Below the pieces are notes generated by a model that ran no database searches, was not told where the DNA came from, and saw only the letters and a list, made by a program, of their open reading frames with translations. Both the position numbers and the translations under genes were made by a program. Positions 46,406-55,133 of a stretch of 64,000 nt of DNA are shown one piece after another. This DNA comes from Magnetococcus marinus MC-1 (GTDB taxonomy: Bacteria > Pseudomonadota > Magnetococcia > Magnetococcales > Magnetococcaceae). How positions within the stretch are numbered: the stretch's first letter is position 1; every line of letters starts with the position of its first letter. Location of the stretch: NCBI RefSeq assembly GCF_000014865.1, contig NC_008576.1, positions 4,059,001 to 4,123,000 on the forward strand, read 5' to 3'.

Positions 46406-46425
46406 GTAAGCGCCCATTTATCCCC
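46406..46425 (+). repeat. IS66 terminal inverted repeat (left)
   Basis: 20 bases, exact complement of 48811-48830. Confidence 0.95.
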
Positions 46426-46430
46426 ATCAA

Positions 46431-48011
46431 CTACCCTGCCGGTTCAGCAGCAGATTTCAAATTCCACGGGAGCAACAAGTCGAACTCATCCACGGTTTGC
46501 GCTGTGGCGAGGCCCTCAAAGACCTTTGTGAGATAGACGAAGGGCTCCCAACCATTGGCTTTGGCCGTTTCAATCAAACTGTAGAGGTTTGCCGAGGCCT
46601 TTGCACCTCGAACAGAGTTGCTGAAGAGCCAATTTTTCCTGCCAATCACAAAGGGGCGAATGGCGTTCTCGGCTCTGTTGTTGTCAATTTCCAGGCGTCC
46701 ATCATCAAGATATCGAATCAGAGAGGACCACTGATTGGTCAGATATCCCATCGCTTCGCCGAGTTTGCTTTTCGGTAACACCCCTGCTCGATTATCTTCC
46801 AGCCAGGTTTTCAACTCATCGATAATGGGGCGGGAACGCTCCTGGCGCACCTTGTAACGTCGCTCTGGAGTAGCCTCTTCCTCACGCAGATCCTTTTCCA
46901 CAGCGTACAGTTTCCGGATCAGCGACAGTGCCTGCCCAGCCTTGCCTATCTTGCCTTTTTTGGATTTTCCCAACGCTTTGATCGCCTCGTCGAATTGACG
47001 ACGGGCATGCGCAAAACACCCCATCAGGATCACATCTTCCTGCGCACCCACACCCAGATAACCTGCATACCCATCCGTTTGCAACCAGCCTTTATAGCCC
47101 GCCAACAGCCGTTTCGGAACCTCGGCACCGCGTGTGGGATCGTAATCAAACAAAATCACCGGACTACCCGGGGGACCACCTCGCTGTACCCACATATAGG
47201 AGTTGCTGGCTGCAACTTTATCTTTTTCCTTAAGCACTTGAATCGTAGTTTCATCCATCTGCAGGATATCGTAATCCAGCATCTTGTCCCGCATCAGATT
47301 GATCAACGGCTGCACCAGTTGGCCGCACTGGATCATCCAATTGGCCAGCGTGGTTCGACAGACATCAATCCCTGCACGGGTCAGAATGGCGCCCTGTCGA
47401 TAGAGCGGTAACCCATCGGCATACTTGGATACCGCCACATGGGCCAATAGAGCAGCTGTAGCCAACGCCTTGGGAATGGGACGTTTGGGTGTAGGGGCCG
47501 TCTTCACGCCCTGTTTGCAATGAGGACAGCCATATTTGATCTGGATGTGCCGCAATACCTGCACCTTGGCCGGAATAATATCCAGTTGCTCGCTGGTCTC
47601 ACGGCCAATCTCGACCAAATGGTGACCATCCAGGCCACAAACCAATGCCGACTCAGGCAACTCATGAATGATATCCACCCGGGGTAGCCACTCTGGCAAT
47701 GGCTTGCGCCCTTTGGACTTCACTTTGCGGCTATGGGCAGGAACCTGGATCTCTTCGGCATCCTCTTCAGGTTCCTCGGCAGCCGTCACTTCTGCCTCAT
47801 CGAACAGACCCAACTGACGGGGATCGCTCTTCTCACTGGAACGCCCAAACCGCTTGGCAATGAGAATATTCAGCTTCTCCCTCAGAAGCTGGGCTTCATG
47901 CTCCATACGCTTGCTTTTGTCCTGTAAAAGGACATTTTCAGCCTGCAAGGAAAGTATTATTTCCCGCAAAGCGGCAGGGTCATCAGGGAGTGTCTTTGGT
48001 AGCGTTTTCAT
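46431..48011 (-). CDS. tnpC: IS66-family transposase TnpC
   Basis: 526 residues, the full length for the family. Seen: an N-terminal coiled/leucine-rich region (LLQDKSKRMEHEAQLLREKL), the zinc-finger-like IKYGCPHCKQGVK, then the DDE core with LQMDETTIQVL, WLQTDGYAGY and, near the C-terminus, LEIDNNRAENAIRPFVIGRKNW, which is highly conserved in IS66. It performs the DNA strand cutting and joining. Stop at 46431, just inside the left terminal repeat. Confidence 0.97.
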   Translation of the reverse strand: MKTLPKTLPDDPAALREIILSLQAENVLLQDKSKRMEHEAQLLREKLNILIAKRFGRSSEKSDPRQLGLFDEAEVTAAEEPEEDAEEIQVPAHSRKVKSKGRKPLPEWLPRVDIIHELPESALVCGLDGHHLVEIGRETSEQLDIIPAKVQVLRHIQIKYGCPHCKQGVKTAPTPKRPIPKALATAALLAHVAVSKYADGLPLYRQGAILTRAGIDVCRTTLANWMIQCGQLVQPLINLMRDKMLDYDILQMDETTIQVLKEKDKVAASNSYMWVQRGGPPGSPVILFDYDPTRGAEVPKRLLAGYKGWLQTDGYAGYLGVGAQEDVILMGCFAHARRQFDEAIKALGKSKKGKIGKAGQALSLIRKLYAVEKDLREEEATPERRYKVRQERSRPIIDELKTWLEDNRAGVLPKSKLGEAMGYLTNQWSSLIRYLDDGRLEIDNNRAENAIRPFVIGRKNWLFSNSVRGAKASANLYSLIETAKANGWEPFVYLTKVFEGLATAQTVDEFDLLLPWNLKSAAEPAG

Positions 48012-48046
48012 AGCCGAAATTATACCAAAAAAACCGCCTTAACACT

Positions 48047-48406
48047 CTATACAATCGAAGAAAAATGCAGTTTATTGTGACCCTTCATTGCCGCCAGGTT
48101 GTAGCCATCAAGTAGCCAATTCAGCTGCCGCCCCGTGATTTGGATTTCTGCGGCACCTCCCTGGCGCAACCAGTGAAATCGGTCCTTTTCCAGCCGCTTT
48201 TGCCACAGGCAGAAGCCATTACGTTCCCAGTAAAGGATTTTCACCTTGTCCAATGATCGATTGCGAAACACGAACAGAGCCTCATCAAAGGGATTCAACT
48301 CCAGTTCTGCCTCCACCAATGCAGCCAGTCCGTTGATCCCCTTCCTGAAATCCACCGGCTCCAAACAAAGATGGACGACAGAAATATCCGGCGATGGGCG
48401 CATCAT
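48047..48406 (-). CDS. tnpB: IS66 accessory protein TnpB (Orf2)
   Basis: 119 residues: VVHLCLEPVDFRKGINGLAA, LFVFRNRSLDKVKILYWERN, GFCLWQKRLEKDRFHW, the standard IS66 Orf2 pattern. The ATG at 48406 overlaps the tnpA stop (TGATG), so translation is coupled. The open frame continues 66 codons upstream inside tnpA and was trimmed. Needed for full transposition in several IS66 elements; its biochemical role is unclear. Confidence 0.95.
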   Translation of the reverse strand: MMRPSPDISVVHLCLEPVDFRKGINGLAALVEAELELNPFDEALFVFRNRSLDKVKILYWERNGFCLWQKRLEKDRFHWLRQGGAAEIQITGRQLNWLLDGYNLAAMKGHNKLHFSSIV

Positions 48407-48747
48407 CACAAGGCTGCCACAGATCGCAGGACAGAGAGCAAGCTCTCGCCACCATTCCCTGACCACTCCACCGTCATACCATTTGGGAACTGAATCCGGC
48501 AGACCCCTGCTGAAGACTTTGAACTCAATTCCAATCGCTGAAAACGTCGCTTGCCTGATCCTGACTCTTCCAGAAAACCCATTTGCGTCAGCTTGCGCTT
48601 CCAAAAATACAACGATGGAAGGCTCAGCTTATGGACTTCAGCGTACTCCTTAATGGTGCCGACCTCAGAACGACAACTGCGTAAATGATCCAGCCAGTAC
48701 CGCTGCTTCTCACTCAGCACAGACGCCTCAATTGATTTGTCTTCCAT
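48406..48747 (-). CDS. tnpA: IS66 accessory protein TnpA (Orf1)
   Basis: 113 residues: EKQRYWLDHLRSCRSEVGTI, then KEYAEVHKLSLPSLYFWKRK, an HTH-like unit typical of IS66 TnpA, then a C-terminal FPNGMTVEW segment. First gene of the element, with its start about 64 bases inside the right terminal repeat. GGAGGCGAAC precedes the ATG. Confidence 0.92.
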   Translation of the reverse strand: MEDKSIEASVLSEKQRYWLDHLRSCRSEVGTIKEYAEVHKLSLPSLYFWKRKLTQMGFLEESGSGKRRFQRLELSSKSSAGVCRIQFPNGMTVEWSGNGGESLLSVLRSVAAL

Positions 48748-48810
48748 GTTCGCCTCCTAAAATTTTGAATTTCAGAAAGCGTGACATACCTTCAGATCAA
48801 ACTGAACCCT

Positions 48811-48830
48811 GGGGATAAATGGGCGCTTAC
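48811..48830 (-). repeat. IS66 terminal inverted repeat (right)
   Basis: 20 bases, exact complement of 46406-46425. Confidence 0.95.
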
Positions 48831-48875
48831 CCTTTTTTTGTGTGGTGCCCACCAGCCCCATAAAGGGGGCGGATG

Positions 48876-49343
48876 CTATTCCTCTTCTGACTCGTCCTCG
48901 TCCCGATGCACCCGCTCCATCTGTTCCTCTTTGGTTTTGCAGTCGATGCACAGGTCGGTTACGGGACGCGCCTGCAACCGGCCAAGGCCAATCTCCACAC
49001 CACAACCGCTGCAAAAACCATACTCATCCTCTTCAATGGTGCGGATGGTACGATCAATTTTACCAATCAGCTTACGCTCACGGTCACGGGTGCGCAGCTC
49101 GAAGTTACGGTCCGTCTCTAGCGAGGCCCGGTCCGTGGGGTCCGCAAAGACAGCCTTCTCCTCATGCATGCCAAGCACCGTTTTTTCAGCCTCTTCCACC
49201 AACTGTTGTTTCCATATCAAGAGTTGATGCCGGAAAAAAGCCCGCTGCATCTCACACATGTACTCTTCATCCTCAGAGGGGGTATACCCTTCTGGCAGAA
49301 TGATATCCGCAATTTTTTTTTCGGCTACGCCTTGGTCGCTCAT
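48876..49343 (-). CDS. dksA: DksA/TraR-family RNA polymerase-binding regulator
   Basis: 155 residues. A coiled-coil hairpin (ADPTDRASLETDRNFELRTR, keeping the DxxDxA-type tip as DPTDRAS) is followed by a four-Cys zinc finger (CSGCGVEIG ... CIDCK). It binds the RNA polymerase secondary channel and, with ppGpp, adjusts rRNA and amino-acid promoters. The ATG at 49343 has GGAGGAAAG upstream; the in-frame extension to 49418 is rejected. Its own terminator now lies beyond a 2.4-kb IS66 insertion in the 3' flank. Confidence 0.95.
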   Translation of the reverse strand: MSDQGVAEKKIADIILPEGYTPSEDEEYMCEMQRAFFRHQLLIWKQQLVEEAEKTVLGMHEEKAVFADPTDRASLETDRNFELRTRDRERKLIGKIDRTIRTIEEDEYGFCSGCGVEIGLGRLQARPVTDLCIDCKTKEEQMERVHRDEDESEEE

Positions 49344-49501
49344 TATCTTTCCTCCATCCCGAGCCTCAAAATGGACTCGACCGAATCCAAGCCCATGCAA
49401 CCCCCAGCTTGGTTCCAAACCCGTTTAAGCCAACGGCGAACTTTAGTCCATTTCACGCCAAAATGACAGGCACAAAGTGAATACCGCGCCCAATTATCCC
49501 C

Positions 49502-50923
49502 TTACACCAAGGTTGCCCTTGGCTTGGGTGAAAAGAGCTTGCCAGGATTTAGAATTCCATTAGGGTCAAACAGCGCTTTTAAACGCCGCTGCATCGCCAG
49601 ATTCTCCGCATCCAACTCCCAACCCAGATAGTCCCTTTTTTGATAACCAATACCGTGCTCACCAGAGAGGGTACCATCCAGCTTAACCACCAGATCAAAC
49701 ACCCGATCCAACGCATCGGGCAGACGGGCCATCACCACAGAATCTTCCGGGTCCACCAACAGATTAACATGAATATTGCCATTACCCGCATGGCCAAAAT
49801 TAACGATGGGCAAATCCACCCGCTCGGCGATGCGTTGTAACCCCTCAATGAGCTCCGGTAGACGCGAAACCGGAACCGCCACATCTTCATTAACGCGCTT
49901 AGGGGCCAAGTTTTTCAATAAGGGTGAGAGCGCATAGCGAGCCGCCCACACCGCCTTAGCCTGAGCAGCCTGCCGCGCCACCACCAGCTCTAACGGCGCG
50001 TAACGTTGTAAAATTTCCTGCAACCGCGCCACTTCACCCTCAACCCGCGTCACCTCGTCGGCCACCTCCAACAGCAGCAAAGCGGCACCCTGGGCCGGTA
50101 TGGCCATGCCCGCTTGGCGCAGCAACCCCAAACAGGAGCTATCCATAAACTCCAGCGCCGACGGCGGCACACCCGCAGCCATAATGGCACTCACCGCTTG
50201 GGCCGCTGCCGTCACGCTTGCATAAACAACGCGCATTGTAAGTTGGACCGCAGGCTTTGGGGTAAGTTTCAGAATCGCCTGTGTAATCACGCCCAGCGTG
50301 CCCTCCGAACCCACCAACAGCCGGGTCATATCGTAACCTGTCACGCTCTTCGAGCAGCGCGAGCCGGTACGCATCACCTTACCCTCCGCCGTGACCAGCT
50401 CCAACCCCAGCACCCAATCACGCACCACCCCATAGCGCACCGCATTGGGACCCGCCGCACACATGGCCAGATTGCCACCAATAGCACAACTTTTTGAAGA
50501 GGAAGGATTGGGCGGCCAGAACAGGCCATGGGCCGATAACTGATCTTGTAAATCGGCATTAACCACCCCAGGCTCCACCACCACCAAACGGTCAGCCGGG
50601 TTGATCTCAAGAATACGGTTCATACGCTGCAAGGAGAGCACAATCCCCCCCTCCACCGCCAAAGCCCCCCCCACATTGCCAGTACCGGCTGTGCGCGGTG
50701 TTACCGCCACACGATGTGCATGACAGAGCGCCAAGGTGGTCTGGACATCGTGCAACGTGCTCGCCAATACCACCCCGTCGGGGCGGGCATACAGGCCAGT
50801 ATTGTCCCAGGCGTAGGACTCCAAATGGGCACCATCCCGCAGCACCTTGTGTGCCCCCAGCCGCGCTTGCAGAGCCGTTAACACGGCCATTGACCCGCTA
50901 TGTGGGGCACCCTTGGTGTTCAC
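49502..50923 (-). CDS. glcD: FAD-linked oxidase, glycolate oxidase subunit GlcD / D-lactate dehydrogenase type
   Basis: 473 residues. FAD_binding_4 region: VTPRTAGTGNVGGALAVEGG, VEPGVVNADLQDQL, GLFWPPNPSSSKSCAIGGN, GYDMTRLLVGSEGTLGVIT. C-terminal FAD-oxidase domain with NFGHAGNGNIHVNLL and LSGEHGIGYQKRDYL. Oxidises glycolate, D-lactate or a similar 2-hydroxyacid; the glcE and glcF partners are not in the window. Starts with GTG preceded by a perfect AGGAGG. It lies 53 bases downstream of the dolP-like gene. Confidence 0.9.
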   Translation of the reverse strand: MNTKGAPHSGSMAVLTALQARLGAHKVLRDGAHLESYAWDNTGLYARPDGVVLASTLHDVQTTLALCHAHRVAVTPRTAGTGNVGGALAVEGGIVLSLQRMNRILEINPADRLVVVEPGVVNADLQDQLSAHGLFWPPNPSSSKSCAIGGNLAMCAAGPNAVRYGVVRDWVLGLELVTAEGKVMRTGSRCSKSVTGYDMTRLLVGSEGTLGVITQAILKLTPKPAVQLTMRVVYASVTAAAQAVSAIMAAGVPPSALEFMDSSCLGLLRQAGMAIPAQGAALLLLEVADEVTRVEGEVARLQEILQRYAPLELVVARQAAQAKAVWAARYALSPLLKNLAPKRVNEDVAVPVSRLPELIEGLQRIAERVDLPIVNFGHAGNGNIHVNLLVDPEDSVVMARLPDALDRVFDLVVKLDGTLSGEHGIGYQKRDYLGWELDAENLAMQRRLKALFDPNGILNPGKLFSPKPRATLV

Positions 50924-50976
50924 GCTATCCTCCTAACCACACTGGAACCGTGCCACCCTACCCAAGGGATAAGCCG

Positions 50977-51594
50977 CTACGGTTTGCTCGGCTCGCTCTC
51001 TTCTAATGGGGTGGGTTTATAGCTTTCGGGGTCAACCTCAATGTAAGAGACCACCTCTTTAACCCCCTTCACCACACTGGCGATACGCGCTGCCCGGTCC
51101 CGCTCCTGAATGGAGGCCGCCAAACCCGTCAAATAGACCACGTTTTTGGTGGTATCCACATGGATATCCAGACCCCGTACCTGCTCATCCCGCAGCAGCA
51201 TCATCTTGACCTGGGTCGAGATCCAGGTATCTTCGGCCAGCTCCTGCGCCGAGGCATACTGCACTTTTAACTCCGAATGCACCGCCCGCACCCCACGAAT
51301 CGCCTTGGCAATGCGCACCGACTCCTGCACCTCTTCTTCATTGGCTGCGGTACCCGTTAGCAACACCTTGCCACGAAACACCGTGACATTGACATTACCC
51401 CAGCTTACTTTATCGCTCTCAATGTAGGCCGAACGGATTTTGTTGGAGACCCACAGATCCTCCACCATCTCGACGGTGCCGCGACGCTCCACCGACACGC
51501 CGGTTACCACGCCCCCCCCTACGATGGGCGCACAGCCACTGAGCAGGCCCACCACCAACGCCACCATCCATCCACGCGCCATCTTGTTCCCCAT
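50977..51594 (-). CDS. dolP: Outer-membrane lipoprotein with two BON domains (DolP/YraP-like)
   Basis: 205 residues. Lipoprotein signal ending LLSGC, then two BON domains (VNVTVFRGKVLLTGTAANEE and LDIHVDTTKNVVYLTGLAAS, each in the V-x-G-x-V-x-L-x-G pattern). DolP maintains outer-membrane integrity in enterobacteria. The start at 51594 has GGAG upstream; ATGs at 51603 and 51642 are less well placed. It follows yraN and rsmI on the same strand, echoing the enterobacterial neighbourhood. Confidence 0.88.
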   Translation of the reverse strand: MGNKMARGWMVALVVGLLSGCAPIVGGGVVTGVSVERRGTVEMVEDLWVSNKIRSAYIESDKVSWGNVNVTVFRGKVLLTGTAANEEEVQESVRIAKAIRGVRAVHSELKVQYASAQELAEDTWISTQVKMMLLRDEQVRGLDIHVDTTKNVVYLTGLAASIQERDRAARIASVVKGVKEVVSYIEVDPESYKPTPLEESEPSKP

Positions 51595-51668
51595 CTGCTC
51601 CATCCTTGATTTCCAAATAAAGGAGGTTTTCCCCAGGCCCATCCATGCGCCCGTCTCTGCTCACTGAG

Positions 51669-52043
51669 CTACCAGCCCAGTTGAAAAGCATCTTGCACAA
51701 TCTCTGCGTGCCATCCTTGCGCCTCACGCGCCACCAACACCGCATCAAAGCGGCATGGCGCGGCCATCCAGGCCGGGTTGGCCAGACGCCACGCCTCGGC
51801 CAAGCGGCCCAACTGACGCTGCTTGCGGCCATCAATGGCTTCACCCGCTGAGCCACTGACAGCACCTTGACGGGCTTTAACCTCGCAAAAGACCACCACC
51901 TCACCGTGCAGTGCGATGATATCCAACTCGCCATAGCGGCTGCGGGCATTGCGTTGCAAGATATGATAGCCCTTTTTCTTCATCATCTTACAGGCAAAAT
52001 CTTCGGCCTGTTCACCAAAGCTTTTCGGGGTCAAAAAACCCAT
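51669..52043 (-). CDS. yraN: YraN/UPF0102-family nuclease-like protein
   Basis: 124 residues: FGEQAEDFACKMMKKKGYHI, RYGELDIIALHGEVVVFCEVKAR and GEAIDGRKQRQL. The E-x-D-x-x-x...EVK pattern is that of a restriction-endonuclease-like (Holliday-junction resolvase-type) fold. Function in the cell is unproven. The start at 52043 has GGGGGG nine bases upstream. The product is of normal length, and the frame upstream to 52154 overlaps rsmI and is rejected. Confidence 0.92.
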   Translation of the reverse strand: MGFLTPKSFGEQAEDFACKMMKKKGYHILQRNARSRYGELDIIALHGEVVVFCEVKARQGAVSGSAGEAIDGRKQRQLGRLAEAWRLANPAWMAAPCRFDAVLVAREAQGWHAEIVQDAFQLGW

Positions 52044-52116
52044 GCACGGCCCCCCTTTGCCCAACGACAACAGCCTGTTTGCAGCAAGAAACGTGCTAAC
52101 CACACCAGCACTCCCT

Positions 52117-52977
52117 TCATGAGGTCGAATCTTTATGGTGCAACGCCATCTCATAAATCTGTTTGCGTGGCAACCCGGTTAGCTGCGCCACCTCTGCTGC
52201 GGCCATCTTAACCGACAACCCCCGTGCCAAGGCTGCCTGCAACAGCGGCTCTGGGGCCTGTACTGGAGGCTCGCCAGGGGCAATTAACACCACCATCTCG
52301 CCCCGTGGCTCATGGCTGGCAAAATAGTCTAACAGCGCATCGGCACGCCCCCGATGAAAGGTTTCATGTATTTTGCTCAGCTCGCGGGCCACCACCACCT
52401 GCCGCGCCCCCCCCAGTACCGCTACCACCCGCTCTAACAATTTTACAATGCGTTTGGGCGATTCAAACAGAATCACCGTGCGTGACTGGCTCTCAATGCT
52501 GCTTAAATAGCGCTTCATCTCCCCCTCTTTACGGGGGGCAAAACCGTCGAACAAAAAGGTGTCGGTGGGCAGACCCGAACCGCTCAATGCGGTGGTTACG
52601 GCGGTGGCTCCGGGCAGGGGCACCACGGTTATGCCTGCCTCAATACAGGCCCGCACCAACGGTTCACCGGGATCACGAATGCCCGGCGTGCCCGCGTCAG
52701 AGACCAGCGCGATGTTCTGCCCTTGCTGCAATTGCGCCAAAATGGTGGGGATACGACTCTGGGTATTGTGGGTGTGAAAACTGGTCATGGGCACCCCAAT
52801 CCCCAGGTGATTGAGCAGCCGGCTGGTGTGGCGGGTATCCTCGGCTAAAATGCGATCGACCTCTTTTAAAAGGCGCACCGCCCGCAAGGTTATATCCTCT
52901 AGGTTGCCGATGGGGGTCGGAATAAGGTACAAAACACCTACTGTGGTGCTAGAATTGGTGCTTTGTGCCGTTGTCAC
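52117..52977 (-). CDS. rsmI: 16S rRNA (cytidine-1402-2'-O)-methyltransferase
   Basis: 286 residues of the tetrapyrrole-methylase fold: LYLIPTPIGNLEDITLRAVR, ILAEDTRHTSRLLNHLGI, ALVSDAGTPGIRDPGEPLVR, VPLPGATAVTTALSGSGLP, ILFESPKRI and the C-terminal LPRKQIYEMAL. It 2'-O-methylates C1402 in the 16S decoding centre. Starts with GTG at 52977 (GGGGAT upstream). Only 29 bases separate it from the divergent lpoA start. Confidence 0.97.
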   Translation of the reverse strand: MTTAQSTNSSTTVGVLYLIPTPIGNLEDITLRAVRLLKEVDRILAEDTRHTSRLLNHLGIGVPMTSFHTHNTQSRIPTILAQLQQGQNIALVSDAGTPGIRDPGEPLVRACIEAGITVVPLPGATAVTTALSGSGLPTDTFLFDGFAPRKEGEMKRYLSSIESQSRTVILFESPKRIVKLLERVVAVLGGARQVVVARELSKIHETFHRGRADALLDYFASHEPRGEMVVLIAPGEPPVQAPEPLLQAALARGLSVKMAAAEVAQLTGLPRKQIYEMALHHKDSTS

Positions 52978-53006
52978 CGCGCGATCCCCGTTATGTGGAA
53001 ACAGTC

Positions 53007-54995
53007 ATGCCCAGCCGCCTTTATCTGACGACCCAGCGCCCCTTAGGGCGCACCTATACCACCCTGTTTTTAGCGTTAGCGCTGCTGGGTGGCTGTGCAA
53101 CGACGCCGCTGCTCAAGGGGCAGGCGCCCTCACCCATCACTCAAAAGGTGAAGGCCGAACCGCCGTCCAGCCCTGCCCCATCGGCCAGCACGACGGCGAC
53201 AGCGGCCAACGCACAAGCGCCCAACACCCCAACCGACGCGGCGCAACCCCCGACACTGGCCACCACCACCCTCGCCGCCCCAGAGACCGCTGGGCTTGCT
53301 GAAGAGGCGGCCACCCGGTCGGATACCGAGTCGCTCCAGGCATCATCTGCCGATGGTAGCATGAACCCGCTGCTACTGGCTATGAACAAGGCGTATAGCA
53401 GCCACCGTCAGGGCAGCGCGTTATTGGTTAACAACCCCCATGAACGCTATACAAATCCTGAGTTACCTGCGGAGTTGCTCCAGTGGCAGCGCTATTTTAA
53501 CCACTATCTGACCCAGGGTGGCTTGCAAGATACCATGACCCTCGCCTACGCCTATCCGGCGGATACGGTGATTCAAGGCCAGCAGGCCCATTTGACTTGG
53601 CGCATGATACGCGGTCAAAGCCCTGAGCGGTTAGAGATCTTGCTCAAGCAGCAACCCACCGACCGGCCCCTTATTACCCCCTATCTGGCGCTGGCTTTGG
53701 GGGATGCCCGTTGGAAGCAGGGGGATGCCCAAGGGGCGCGGCAACTCTGGCAACTGGCGTTGAGCAAGAGCAGCTGGACCCCCTTAACCCGCGAGGCCCG
53801 GCATCGTCTGACGCCGGACCGCACAGCGGCCATGCAGTTGGGTTTGTTGCTGCCCTTAACGGGCTCTTACGCGCAACTGGGCAACCATGCTCTACAGGGG
53901 GTACAGCAGGCGTTGGCGGACTATCCTGACGTACCCCTCGCGCTGTTTGTGGGGGATACCCAGGGCGATGAGATTGTGACAGAAAAGGTGGTGCGAGGCT
54001 TGGTCAAGCAGGGGGTGGAGCTCCTATTGGGCCCCATTTTTCATCTTGAGGCCGCCACCGCCGCCCGCATGGCGGTGACACTACAGCGCCCCATTATTGT
54101 GCTCAACCCCCGCAAGAGCATTGCGGAGATAGATCCAGCCAGCCAATCGGGCCGGCAGCATCCTCGCTGGATCTATCTCAATGCCTTTGATCCCGAGCAG
54201 CAGGCCAGGGATATGGCCCACTATGCGGTTAAGGTGGAGGGGCGGCGGCGCATCGCCTTTCTGGCACCAGACAGCGACTATGGGCGTTTGAGCGTCACGG
54301 CGTTTCGCAGTGAGGCCATTAAGTTGGGGGCCACGGTATTGGACCCCTATTATTTTCCTGAAGAGAGCCGGGATTTTTCGCCCTGGCTAAAAAAGATGGT
54401 GCATGTGGACCCCGACACGGTGGCGCAGCGCTTACGCCGCAGCAGCCGCTATCGCTCGCTGGATCCTGCCGATCCCCCTGCGCCCACGGACAGGGATGAG
54501 GTGGAGCCCTGGGCGGATTTTGATGCGATTTTTCTACCGGTTGCGGCCCAGCAAGCGCGTCTGGTGGCACCCCAGCTTGCCTTTTACAATGTGCGCACCC
54601 CCACGGTTTCACTGCTGGGCATGCCTTTATGGAACAGCCCGGAGTTACTGGCGGAGGGGACCGATTATCTACAGGGCGCGGTCTTTACCGATCTGCCTGC
54701 TGACCGCAAGGCCAGCTTTGACAACAGCTATCGCCGTCATTGGGATCAAGATTCTTCAACTTTATCCATGTTAGCCTATGACAGTGTGGTAACGGTGGCG
54801 CAACTGATGCGGGATATGCGCATGGAGGAGCTCCAGCACAGCTATTGGCTGAGCCTATTGAGCCGGGGCGAGGGTTTTGCGGGCATCACTGGCCCGCTGC
54901 GCTATATGCCCGATGGCCGTTCTGTGCGCAGCTACCCCTATTATCAGGTAGGCAATGGCAAGATCATCCCCGTGGTGTTGGACGAACCCCAATAA
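53007..54995 (+). CDS. lpoA: Penicillin-binding-protein activator LpoA-like lipoprotein
   Basis: 662 residues. Lipoprotein signal LFLALALLGGC, a Thr/Ala/Pro-rich linker, a TPR-like N-terminal region, and a periplasmic-binding-protein-like C-terminal domain (LGLLLPLTGSYAQLGNHALQ, LFVGDTQGDEIVTEKVV, LLLGPIFHLEAATAARM, VYDSVV-type end). In enterobacteria LpoA activates PBP1A from the outer membrane. The linker here is long and low-complexity. Divergent from rsmI, as in E. coli. The start at 53007 has GGAAA upstream. Confidence 0.9.
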   Translation: MPSRLYLTTQRPLGRTYTTLFLALALLGGCATTPLLKGQAPSPITQKVKAEPPSSPAPSASTTATAANAQAPNTPTDAAQPPTLATTTLAAPETAGLAEEAATRSDTESLQASSADGSMNPLLLAMNKAYSSHRQGSALLVNNPHERYTNPELPAELLQWQRYFNHYLTQGGLQDTMTLAYAYPADTVIQGQQAHLTWRMIRGQSPERLEILLKQQPTDRPLITPYLALALGDARWKQGDAQGARQLWQLALSKSSWTPLTREARHRLTPDRTAAMQLGLLLPLTGSYAQLGNHALQGVQQALADYPDVPLALFVGDTQGDEIVTEKVVRGLVKQGVELLLGPIFHLEAATAARMAVTLQRPIIVLNPRKSIAEIDPASQSGRQHPRWIYLNAFDPEQQARDMAHYAVKVEGRRRIAFLAPDSDYGRLSVTAFRSEAIKLGATVLDPYYFPEESRDFSPWLKKMVHVDPDTVAQRLRRSSRYRSLDPADPPAPTDRDEVEPWADFDAIFLPVAAQQARLVAPQLAFYNVRTPTVSLLGMPLWNSPELLAEGTDYLQGAVFTDLPADRKASFDNSYRRHWDQDSSTLSMLAYDSVVTVAQLMRDMRMEELQHSYWLSLLSRGEGFAGITGPLRYMPDGRSVRSYPYYQVGNGKIIPVVLDEPQ

Positions 54996-55006
54996 CAGAG
55001 CCTGAA

Positions 55007-55031
55007 CCCACCCCCCTTGTGTGGGGGTGGG
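55007..55031 (+). terminator. Possible lpoA terminator
   Basis: Stem CCCACCCCC / GGGGGTGGG with a seven-base loop, eleven bases past the lpoA stop. No T run follows directly, but AATCTTTTAG lies about 16 bases on. Confidence 0.45.
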
Positions 55032-55079
55032 GCTTGAGCAAACATAATCTTTTAGTTTATCATTTTCTGACTGATTAAG

Positions 55080-55106
55080 CGTATATGCTCTATATTCTAA
55101 TATACG
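55080..55106. promoter_or_regulatory. AT-rich dyad upstream of the nitrilase-like gene
   Basis: Arms CGTATAT (55080-55086) and ATATACG (55100-55106) around a 13-base TATATTC-containing spacer. A second small dyad ATAGG / CCTAT lies at 55107-55124, next to the ribosome-binding site GGAGAG. Position and symmetry suggest an operator over the promoter of the three-gene unit. Confidence 0.35.
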
Positions 55107-55133
55107 ATAGGCTTTTATACCTATGGAGAGAAG

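Larger units (their letters stand above)
46406..48830 (-). mobile_element. Complete IS66-family insertion sequence (2425 bp)
   Basis: Ends are perfect 20-bp inverted repeats: GTAAGCGCCCATTTATCCCC at 46406-46425 and its complement at 48811-48830, with the GTAA ends typical of IS66. It is flanked by an 8-bp direct repeat CCTTTTTT (46398-46405 and 48831-48838). It carries tnpA, tnpB and tnpC, all intact, so it is probably active or recently inserted. Confidence 0.97.

Noticed and set aside
48407-48604. 66-codon extension of IS66 TnpB
   Set aside because: It lies inside tnpA in another frame; the TGATG overlap start gives the normal family length.
43068-48840. Prophage
   Set aside because: No integrase, capsid, terminase or lysis genes were seen; the content is explained by RAYT/IS200, IS110 and IS66 sequences plus the small cassette.
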